In this document: positions 56,217-64,000 of the stretch, in pieces
Numbering within the stretch: the stretch's first letter is position 1
Layout: the number at the start of each line of letters is the position of its first letter
Source of the DNA: Trichodelitschia bisporula
Taxonomy: Eukaryota > Ascomycota > Dothideomycetes > Phaeotrichales > Phaeotrichaceae
Direction of reading: 5' to 3'
NCBI GenBank assembly: GCA_010356995.1
Contig: ML996689.1
Location: 169,873-233,872 of the forward strand
DNA length: 64,000 bases
Notes under the pieces: generated by a model
Database searches by the model: none
What the model saw: the letters and a program-made list of their open reading frames with translations, nothing else
Told to the model about the DNA's origin: nothing
Translations under genes and position numbers: made by a program

Positions 56217-56944
56217 GGATTGGGTGTTTGTAAGGTGAGACGCGAGGCGAGACTCGAGGTATGTACCACAGCGTATGCTTACCGTACGGCGTGTGCCTCT
56301 CTTGCTGTTGCACCCAGCCAGATGGTGCATCTGGTGGGACTGGAGGGGTACCGGTAGAGGAGCTCGAGAGTGCGGGATGTTGAGCTCGATGTTGGGCGGA
56401 CCTTACATTCACATGCTCGAAATCCGCACTCGAGATTCTCAACCATGTGTCAGCTCTACAGCTTGAAGCTCTGCTCCAGGTCCTAGGCTGCCATGAAGAG
56501 GTACAGTATCTTAGGGGGACACATTGGCCAGAGATAAGCTTCCATTGAGGTAAGATGCGGGTGCAACCGGTTGTGCGACATATTTCACTGCATGAGCTTG
56601 CGTCATCCCAACGATTCTTTGCTGAAGGCCCATTTAATGCTGAAGCCTGATCTGAATGGGAAGGTGCATCTGCACGGTAGACTCGGGATGTGTGTACTGG
56701 AAGCTGTCGACATGTGGAAGAGGATTCTGTAAAGCCGTAGCTTCACTTTCAACCGAAGCTACACAGAAGATGGCCGTTGGGTGATAGGGGTATCTGCTTC
56801 GGCTATGGGGGACTACCCGGCGCTCAAGGCCAAAACATTTGCATCCCGACTCGCTCAAGAATGCCCTCTCTCACAGCTTCCGGACCACTTCTATGCGAAT
56901 AATTCTGCGCTTCGGTATTTTCTTCCCATCAAATCATCCAATCC

Positions 56945-57016
56945 AGTCTAATGGTCTAGTGGTATGACGTCTGCTTCACACGCAGAAGGTCCAGGGTTCG
57001 ATCCCCTGTTGGACTA
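56945..57016 (+). tRNA. tRNA-Val (anticodon CAC)
   Basis: A full cloverleaf of 72 bases is visible. Acceptor AGTCTAA pairs with TTGGACT (one G-U), followed by discriminator A. The anticodon arm is TCTGC-TTCACAC-GCAGA with anticodon CAC. The T arm is CAGGG-TTCGATC-CCCTG. There is no intron. The D arm contains the usual GGTCTAGTGGTATGAC box A region. Confidence 0.95.
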
Positions 57017-57121
57017 CATGATTCTTCCTTTTTTGCTCTTTGCGGGGCCCCTTCCCTTTTCGGCCCTCACGGTGCTCAGCCTTGCCATCTGCACTTTAGG
57101 AGCTCCACTTTCCATCGAAAA

Positions 57122-57203
57122 GCCCTCATGGCTCAGGGGTAGAGCGTCGCACTCGTACTTCGAGTACATGCGAAGGTCCGTCGTTCAAATCGGCGTGAGG
57201 GCA
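57122..57203 (+). tRNA. tRNA-Thr (anticodon CGT) with 10-nt intron
   Basis: Acceptor GCCCTCA pairs perfectly with TGAGGGC, discriminator A. The D arm is GCTC-AGGGGTA-GAGC and the T arm is CGTCG-TTCAAAT-CGGCG. The anticodon stem TCGCA/TGCGA encloses 17 bases, so a 10-base intron (57158-57167) sits after position 37, the standard site. The anticodon in the exon loop CTCGTAA is then CGT, reading ACG threonine codons. The gene follows tRNA-Val by 105 bases on the same strand. Confidence 0.9.
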
Positions 57204-57304
57204 GATGCGAAGTTGTCTTTTTGCCTGTCCATCCCCCATCTTTGCCTTTTTTTTCACCTCGCCTGCTCCGCCATCACATCCCCTCCTTTCCGTCCCTTCC
57301 TCCA

Positions 57305-58841
57305 TCAAACAACCGGCCTCCAAGCCCCCCTCCCCGGATCAGCAACATACACATGCCCCCCCTCCCCAACTACCTCCAGCTTATCCCCCACCCTCACCTC
57401 CCCCCCCACCGCCCCCTTCCCCGGCACTAGATGCACCCCCAAACACGGTCCCTTACTCCCCTCATCCACAACCCTGTACTTCACCATCGTGCCAAACGGC
57501 TCGTTGAGCGCCTTCTCCCCGGAGTCAGGGTGCGTACTCGGCAGACTGCACCGCGGCGTAAGCGCCGAGACATGCAGCGGTAGGCCGGCGATGGAGACGC
57601 GCGTCCAGGCGTCTTCGGCGTAGGGCGCGGGGCCAGAGACTAGGGGGTTAGTAGGGTGGGAGGAAAGGGAAGGGGAGGGGGAGCGCTGACTGTATATGTT
57701 TGCCCTGAAGCGTCGTGCGTCAGGCGTGTAGCGCCGCCCTGGGGGGACACGCGCTTCGGTGTCGGCGATGCTGGTGAGGTTTTGGAGGTGGATTGGGTAC
57801 TGGCTTTGTTAGGTTTTGCTTGAGGGGGGGGGGGAGAAGCTGGCGCACTGAGTCTGCAAACCCAACCGCCGCCTGCCGCCCCAGCACCTCCGGCCCGGGG
57901 GCGCATTTGTACAGCACGCGGCTCCGCGCGGGGTGCACAGCGAACAGGGAGATGTCGTTCGATACCCCGAGCGCGTACGCCAGCTTGCTCTTCACGTCCG
58001 GGCTCATCGCACGTCCTACGTCTAGCGCGTGCGGGTAGTCGCGCCAGATGCGTAAACGCGCGGCGGGATAGTCTTCTTCCGAGGGTGTTAGGGGGACGTG
58101 GAATGTGAGCATTGGCTCTGCGCCCTTGTCCCGCCGACGCAGCTTTTCAAAGAGTGAAGCGAGGGTGCCGCGGAGGCCGTCGGGCGTGAAGGGGAAGGCG
58201 ATGATGAGGAGGGGGACGTCGGTGGGAGAGTGGTATTTGAGGGTGGAGTCCGGGAGCCAGATTTCGCAGCGGACGCGCGCGAGGCGCGGGTGGCTGCGCT
58301 GGGTTAGGAAGGCCCAGTGCCCCGACGCCGGCGGGGGCTGGAACTGGTCGTCTGCCTGGTCGTCGGTGAAGGGCGAGGTTGAGGCGGTGGTGGGGGTTGT
58401 GAGGTCCGCGCCAGCCTGCGGTGTGGGCGTGGTCCATTGCGCGAAGGCGAAGGCCCGGTCGTACTTGAAGCCCGTGGGCGTGATTTCCGCGGAGTGCACT
58501 TCGACGGGGTGACACGATTTAATCGGGTAGATGAAGAGCGCCTTTATGCGGTTCCCGCCTGCGGGATCGGCCTCGGCCTCGGCCCCGTCGCTTGGATTCC
58601 GCTCTCCGGGCGCGCCATACATGCTGCATCCGGGCGGTGGGGTGGGTTCGAGGGTGCGCTGCGTGAAGAGCGCGTAGATGTGCCATGCGGAGGTCCAGGC
58701 CCTGTGGTAGAGGAAGGGGATTAGCAACGTCGCGCCGATGAGCGTCGGGAGCACGAGGTAGAGCTCCCATGGTATGCTGGGGTTATCCGCCGGGAGGGAG
58801 GCGAGGCGCTCGCGGAGGGGGGCGTCGGTGGGACAGGACAT
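57305..58841 (-). CDS. MOSC-domain protein, MARC-like molybdenum-cofactor protein
   Basis: Three exons (58841-57849, 57799-57691, 57639-57305) give 478 residues. An N-terminal hydrophobic helix (residues of about 24-45, YLVLPTLIGATLLIPFLY) could anchor it in a membrane. The beta-barrel domain starts with IKALFIYPIKSCHPVEV and KYDRAFAFAQW, and the MOSC domain continues after the introns with YPIHLQNLTSIADTEAR, TPDARRFRANIYI and the cofactor-cysteine motif TPRCSLPST (C398). These features match mitochondrial amidoxime-reducing component (MARC)-like proteins, which hold molybdenum cofactor through that cysteine. Reductase activity is inferred. A Pro-rich insertion lies at residues of about 165-180. 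The gene shows C-rich 5' and G-rich 3' coding-strand composition. The start MSCPTDAPLRER is the only in-frame ATG before the helix. Confidence 0.88.
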
Positions 58842-60504
58842 GTTGGTGGGTGGTGGATGGCGGTCATCGGGGGAGAGTGAGGCGCGTTGTCGTCGCGATG
58901 TTTGAAACGTTATCGGTTGCCGTGATCCGAGGGAGCTCCGGATGCCTCAGGCTGCGAGCCTTGGTATTTTGGGGTTCGCGGGGTTTGGTCGCGTGTCTTG
59001 CCGGCGTCGATGGCGGGGAATGGCGGGGTAAATGTTCGGAGTGGTTGAGGTCTGGTTCCTTCTCGAATGACGGCCTGGTCTAGCCACTTTCTGTGGGTTA
59101 GGGCAAAGGAGGGTGGCCGTGTCACGGGCCCAAGCGTTGTAGCGCAAGGAACAGCTGTGAGGCTGGACTCTCATCCTTCGGGAGCAGCCTTGCGTGGCGT
59201 CTTGCTATCGATTTCAAGCCGTCCGCTCAGAAGGCGGATAAGACCTACCGGATGAGGACGCTTGGTGAGAGGAAGGATGCAGCAACAGGCATCACAAACA
59301 GGCATGTCGAAACAAGAAACATTGAATTAAGGAACCTGGCTGCGGTATTGACGCTGCTTGAGGAACCATGCCCTGTTACACAAAGGCCACACAACTTCCC
59401 GCACTGCTCCCAGTTACATAAGGTACTCTATGTGCTCCTCCCATCTGAACGCAACGCCCGACTGACGGCACACGCCATTGCGGGGCAGTTCTACGGAGGC
59501 AAGGACTGGAGGGCATCAGAGGAAGTAGAGCCATGATTTAGAGGAAGTGCAGCCATGGTTTAGAGGAAGTGCAGAGGAATGGGTGTGAGGGTTTGGGATG
59601 TGTAGGAAAGAAGGGATGGAGGTTCAAAGTCCAATGTGCAAAGTTGAAGATGATGACTTCGTGTCAGGGTCGGGCCCGGATCAGACTTCATCCGACAGCA
59701 GCACAGCTTCTCGTCGTCTCCGGACTCCGGAACACGTCAAAAAGGCAGGCTGGGAACATCGGACGATGTTGGCGGCTGCAACAGTAGACGCATCGCGAGC
59801 GCGAGTCGTGAGTGGTAAAGTGGTGACGTCCAGGACGCGACGAACGCGACGCGTCGGACTTTCGGTGGGGCCGCCCCGCCCAGCCACAGATGCCAAGCCC
59901 TGATGTGTGGCAGGGTCTGGGTGCCTGACCCCCCTAATCTCAGCGGCCTCAGGCGCCTATCACGCACATGGATATGGATGAGGCGAGGTGCACAGGAGCA
60001 CAAACCCAAAGAGCACGAGAGATTGTTTATTTCCCCGGGAGAGAACAGACACAAGAACACGGCAGTGTTACCATCTCTTTTTCGTCTTGCATCAATTGCT
60101 ACCTTCGTACATAAGAGAGAGCGCTTCCCCTCGTCCTCCGCTCCAGCTGGGCGCGCGTGCAGTTACATCAGCGAAGCAATCAGCAGCGGAAAAAAAAGAC
60201 ACAGCTAAGCAAACCACGGCAAGACACACTCGGTTGCCCCAGCCACCACAAGCCAGCTTTTCTGCCCGACTCTTCTCTTCATCTCTGAACCAGTGCTATC
60301 GCAATATCCACCATCTCGCTCCACAAATCCCCCATCTTCAAAGTTGTCCCCCCCCCCCAGTCTCCAGCCATCCAATTCCCTTCTTACCCACCACCCCAAC
60401 CCCCCCCAGTCATCTCACCACTCGACCCACAACCACCCCCCTCCCCACCCATAAAACCACCACCACTCCATCCCTGCCCCGCAACTTCTTTTCCCCCTTC
60501 GACT
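58842..60504. other. Divergent intergenic interval, about 1.7 kb, nothing recognised
   Basis: It holds the promoters of the MOSC gene (-) and the coiled-coil gene (+). From about 60230 the + strand is CT-rich with C runs, fitting the leader of the latter. A short 22-bp repeat is listed separately. Confidence 0.45.
59519..59575. repeat. 22-bp tandem repeat, about 2.5 copies
   Basis: Units of GAGGAAGTGCAGCCATGGTTTA type start at 59519, 59541 and 59563, the last incomplete. Confidence 0.85.
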
Positions 60505-61616
60505 ATGTTCTTCAAGCGCCTCTCTCGTGGCTCCCGTTCAAATTCTTACATCGAAGACTTTGCCGACGACAACAGCCCGAGCCGCTCCCCGCACGCTCCC
60601 CTCGACTCGCCCCGCGCCTCCAACCATCAGCACAACACGCTTCCCGACCGCGGAATCTCTGACCGCGGCATCCCTTCTACTCCGACGACCAAGGACGCAC
60701 CGCCTTTCGATTCCAAGGAGATGTATTCCCGCTCCCAGCCGCCCGCCGACCCGTACGCCCGTGCCGCCCACACAAACGGCATGAGCCACGGGTCGCGCAA
60801 CTCAATGGCCGTTGACCCCGCGCCGAGCAAGGCCGAGGGCGCACCCGACATGCTGTTGCGTGCGTGGGCTGAGACGCTGCGCCCCTACACCGATAAGATC
60901 GAACAGCTCGAGAACCAGGTCGCCGATCTGCAGAACTTCATCGACCAGCTCGAGCACCAGCGCGGAGAAGTGCACTCGTGGATTGACAAGCGTGGCTTGC
61001 GTCCTGGTAAGCTAGCCCCTGGCTCTACCGAAAAATCTTCGCTAACAAGACAGACGTCCCCCCCTCCATCGCCAAAGTCATGGACGCCCAACCCGACGCC
61101 GCAACAACCCTCAACGCCCAACTCGACCGCAAAATCACCATCGTAAACTTCGACCTGCACCGCCTGCAAGACGATCTAAACGACAGCATCTCCACCGCGC
61201 ACTTCGCCTCCGCCATGACCAAGTTCCTGCCAGACATCTCGCGCCTCTCCGCCCTCCCAGGCGGCGGCGCCAAATTCGGCTTCGACCTCATCCTCAAGCT
61301 AGGCGGGAACCTAAACTCGCACGGCGGGCTCGACTCCGGCGACCCGGCGGACCTTTCCGCGCGCCGCGATTTCTACGCCCAGCTCGACCAGGCCATGGTC
61401 GAGGTCGTGCGGCGCCGGTTCCAGGACGGCGAGGACTGGCCCGTCGGCCGCGAGATCAAGCGCATTGAGAAGACGGCGGCGTATCTGCGGAACTTTGGCG
61501 TCGAGCCGTATTTCCCGGCTACACTGGATGCGATGCGCCGTGAGGTTGACTATCGGGGTGCGGCGCCGCAAGGGGGGGTTCCGCCGGCGGCGCATAGCCC
61601 GCCGCGGTATCAGTGA
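60505..61616 (+). CDS. Uncharacterised coiled-coil protein, 354 aa
   Basis: Exon 1 (60505-61006) and exon 2 (61054-61616) are joined by a 47-nt intron with a GTAAGC donor, a GCTAACA branch and GACAG acceptor. The N-terminal 110 residues are Ser/Pro-rich and disordered (MFFKRLSRGSRSNSYIEDFA). Residues of about 115-160 form a coiled coil (TDKIEQLENQVADLQNFIDQ). The C-terminal half looks globular and conserved: SIAKVMDAQPDAATTLNAQL, FDLHRLQDDLNDSISTAHFA, REIKRIEKTAAYLRNFGVEP. No membrane segment or catalytic motif is seen. I do not recognise the family; it looks like a conserved fungal hypothetical. The coding strand is C-rich early and G-rich at the end. Confidence 0.8.
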
Positions 61617-62547
61617 TTGCGGATGGGTGTTTGAGCGACTGGGCAGCAAGGCGTTTCGGGTTTGAGAAAATGGGGTGTTATTCGGCATACCACGGCATTA
61701 TGTTAGCGGGTTCGGGATCGGTGTACTTGTATTGACGAATCTCCTTGATAGGGGGGTCGCGTGGCGGATACGCATGGGAGCGGGTTCGGATGAGAGGGGG
61801 GAGGATGGGGGTGGATGTTCGGGGACTACAGATTTTAATCTCTTATTTCTGCTTCGGGATGGGATGGGAGGGGATTTGAGGTGGCCATATGAGATGGGAT
61901 AGGTAGCCAAGCGTCAATTGTGTTTTCCCCCTTACCGCTCCGTCGCTCCTGCTGAACTTGGAAAGCTTTTGATGTTGATAGCAAACTCCACCGGCGCTAT
62001 GATTCCCCGAGCGTGACTGCCATTCCTGGCGACGCACTGGCCTCTTCAGCCTTCCAAGACCTCTTCTTGCCAAGCATCGTAGGCCTCGCTGCGAGGCTCT
62101 ATTATCGATGTGCTGGACTTCTCTTCCACTTCTCCTTTGCAACCTTCTGCATACCATCTTCTGCAACCATCTTCATACCATCCTCATACCATCGATTTTC
62201 TCTTCCACTTCTCATCTGCAACCTTCTACACACCATCTTCAAACCCTCGACATCTCTTCCACTTCTCCTCATAGGTACGTCTTCATCTACTTCTCCAGTA
62301 TCTCGCTCATATCGTAGGGCGCGTTGAGAATCTCGTGTTTGTTTGTTGTCGCGGTGTTTGCGCTCGCCTTCGCGCCTCTTCACGAAGCTGTCTGTCGCTG
62401 TACGTAACTCCTTTCTCATCGTGTATCTGCGCAGATTATACCCCCGCGCTATACAATCCGCCTCGCGCCTCGGTGTCTATATACACCATCGATACTTACA
62501 ATCAATCGCCTGTTAACACATAACCCCCCCCCAGGGTCCATCCCAAG
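61617..62547. other. Intergenic, about 0.9 kb, promoter/leader of the next gene
   Basis: It contains the pyrimidine-rich imperfect repeats listed at 62119-62275. A GTACGT donor-like site at 62400 and a CCCCCAG acceptor at 62534 could define a 5'-UTR intron of about 135 nt for the gene starting at 62548, but the evidence is weak. Confidence 0.4.
62119..62275 (+). repeat. Imperfect pyrimidine-rich tandem repeat
   Basis: TCTCTTCCACTTCTC occurs three times (starting near 62120, 62199 and 62253). Between them the phrases TGCAACCTTCT and ACCATCTTC recur several times. The array probably lies in the leader or promoter of the gene starting at 62548. Confidence 0.7.
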
Positions 62548-64000
62548 ATGTCCTCCCCCGCCACCCCCGCCCCGCCGCCCCCGTCGTCGCTGACGGCCGC
62601 TGAGCTGCGCTACATCATCAGCGTGCTCACGCACCTCGTCGCCGGCATCACCTCCTCCCGCACCACCGGCACGCCCCTCCTCACCCCCGAGCAGCGCATC
62701 GCCGCCATCGAGGCCCGCATGGAACAGCACGTCGTCAACATGCACTCGGTCCTCGCGCAGCTAGCCACCGTGCACGAAGCCGCCATCCACGCTGCCATCA
62801 CAGCCATCGCAGCCGACGCCGCCGACCACGAGTACGAGTACGGCCTGGGTGGCCTCGACGGGACCTCGGACACCATCAAGGGTGCGAAAAAGACCAAGCG
62901 CATCCGCTACGCGCTCCCCCCCTCGGCGCAGGCGCAGACGCAAGATGCGCTGATGGACGACATCGAGGCGTTGCTCGGTGCCCCTTCGTCTTCGGCCGGC
63001 CCATCGGCGAATGACACCCTGGTCGTAGATGGCGGGAATGATACTGGACAGGCCAAGCGGGGCAAGGTCGCGATCAAGATTAATCCGGCGCCTGAGGTGC
63101 CGAACCGGATTGTGCACGACACGGTTAGTAGGCTGGAGGAATTGTCTCGTAGTACACGGGAGGGGCTTTCGCCGGGGAGTGCTGTGAGGACGACTTCGCC
63201 TGTTTCGTCGCTTTCGCCGGTTACTGCTGCGGTTGGGTCGGCTTCGCCTGTTGCGTCTGCTGCGCCGGTTAGGTCTGGTTCTCCGGTTGTGTCGACCTCT
63301 CCCATTCCGGCTCCTTCGGCCTCAGGGTTACGTTCGGCGTCGGCTTCAGCGACACAGACGTCGACTGCGATTTTTCGTTTCTACGCGCGCGACAGGTCTC
63401 CAGGCCCGCCTCCAGGTTACGCACCTCCGGATGTTCCCTTGTCGCAGCTGTTCAACACCTTTCAAGCAGCTCAGGCCCCGGTCGCTGTCTCGCAAGCTGC
63501 GGGTGGTAGTCGTATGGTCCGCTCTCCGGGGTTTATGAATCTGGCACTTGCACGTCTTTCCCTGGAAGACGACGACCTCCCGAGCTACGAGTCTCTCCAG
63601 CACCCAACTTCCGTACCCTCGAGCAATTTCTACCCAGACTCCGACTCCGAAGAGCACGAATCACTGCCTCTGCCCTCGCCTCCGCATGCGCCTTTCTTAC
63701 CTCAAGAAAGCGCTCCAGTCATCACCACCGCATCGACGAACCTTCCTAACAGCGAAATCCAGGGCGAAGCGGGCTACGCGTACTACAGCACCGACGACGA
63801 GGAGGGCTATTACGAACATCCGGCCTACAAAAAGGTCGCGGATGGCCCTCCCGCTGTCTACCACGCCGTCAAGGACCCGGTTCCCTATCGTTCCAGTGGC
63901 GGGGCATCGCCTGACATCACCGACCTTGTTCCGCGCGAGGCGCACCAGGGCCTGGTCCCCGCCCCGCTCACCATCGTCAAGGGCAGCTACGCGCGCCGTA
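62548..64000 (+). CDS. Large low-complexity protein, 3' end outside window
   Basis: The frame is open from ATG at 62548 to the end of the window, at least 484 residues with no stop. The start MSSPATPAPPPPSSLTAAEL is followed by a helical segment of about 70 residues (LRYIISVLTHLVAGITSSRT, IAAIEARMEQHVVNMHSVLA, HEAAIHAAITAIAADAADHE), then long Ser/Pro/Ala-rich disorder containing repeated (A/S)SPV units (about residues 205-260). A short motif IFRFYARDRSPGPPPGYAPP and acidic Tyr-rich patches (AYYSTDDEEGYYEHPAYK) follow. No known domain is recognised. It may be a cytoskeletal, adaptor or nuclear protein; there is no basis to choose. The ATG context is CCAAG. Confidence 0.75.
   Translation, partial: MSSPATPAPPPPSSLTAAELRYIISVLTHLVAGITSSRTTGTPLLTPEQRIAAIEARMEQHVVNMHSVLAQLATVHEAAIHAAITAIAADAADHEYEYGLGGLDGTSDTIKGAKKTKRIRYALPPSAQAQTQDALMDDIEALLGAPSSSAGPSANDTLVVDGGNDTGQAKRGKVAIKINPAPEVPNRIVHDTVSRLEELSRSTREGLSPGSAVRTTSPVSSLSPVTAAVGSASPVASAAPVRSGSPVVSTSPIPAPSASGLRSASASATQTSTAIFRFYARDRSPGPPPGYAPPDVPLSQLFNTFQAAQAPVAVSQAAGGSRMVRSPGFMNLALARLSLEDDDLPSYESLQHPTSVPSSNFYPDSDSEEHESLPLPSPPHAPFLPQESAPVITTASTNLPNSEIQGEAGYAYYSTDDEEGYYEHPAYKKVADGPPAVYHAVKDPVPYRSSGGASPDITDLVPREAHQGLVPAPLTIVKGSYARR

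Larger units (their letters stand above)
54893..56944. other. Intergenic, about 2 kb, desaturase promoter plus unassigned sequence
   Basis: The first 200 bases are CT-rich on the minus strand (leader of the desaturase gene). Beyond that I see only short or overlapping frames, the GTGTTTG repeat at 56189 and no RNA gene until the tRNA pair. Confidence 0.45.

Overview
The window reads as nuclear DNA of a filamentous ascomycete (Pezizomycotina; Dothideomycetes is possible but cannot be settled here). The evidence is short spliceosomal introns (about 44-60 nt, GTRNGT...CTRAY...YAG), GC-rich coding sequence, dispersed single 5S rRNA genes, an intron-bearing tRNA, and families typical of moulds: a HET-domain protein, an NLR-type WD40 tail, a Zn2Cys6 regulator and a BYS1-like secreted protein. 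There is no operon logic; genes sit on both strands and most have housekeeping roles.

Layout. 0-3.6 kb: the last WD40 blade of a protein that begins outside the window, a divergent 5S copy, a five-exon TMEM97/EXPERA gene carrying a 199-bp foldback element in intron 2, and an orphan small ORF. 3.6-9.8 kb: long gene-poor stretch with only weak candidate ORFs. 9.8-21 kb: dense block with a coiled-coil protein, cystathionine beta-lyase, ArfGAP GLO3, KRR1, an RS-tailed cyclophilin divergent from KRR1, and a C2H2 zinc-finger protein. 23.5-27 kb: a CoA-binding-fold protein and a hexose transporter. 30-36.8 kb: a two-exon hypothetical gene abutting a 21-bp minisatellite, an R3H protein, a HET protein and histidinol phosphatase. 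39.3-45.2 kb: FKBP12 in seven exons and a BYS1-like secreted protein, separated by 4.5 kb of apparently empty DNA. 48.3-54.9 kb: intact 5S rRNA, Zn2Cys6 regulator, BAR protein and delta-9 desaturase. 56.9-64 kb: tRNA-Val(CAC), tRNA-Thr(CGT) with a 10-nt intron, a MARC-like MOSC protein, a coiled-coil hypothetical protein and the first part of a large low-complexity protein that runs off the end.

Functional links are loose: amino-acid synthesis (cystathionine beta-lyase, histidinol phosphatase), ribosome and RNA biology (KRR1, cyclophilin, R3H, 5S, tRNAs), membrane and lipid traffic (GLO3, BAR, TMEM97, desaturase) and self/non-self or environment interaction (WD40 tail, HET, BYS1-like).

The most unusual signals are architectural: the foldback element in an intron, the 11-nt and 21-nt micro-exons of FKBP12, two GC-AG introns that both follow exactly 20 codons, and a repeated C-rich-to-G-rich polarity along coding strands. 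No convincing new multi-gene system was found. All exon boundaries were inferred by eye from reading frame, splice signals and family conservation.
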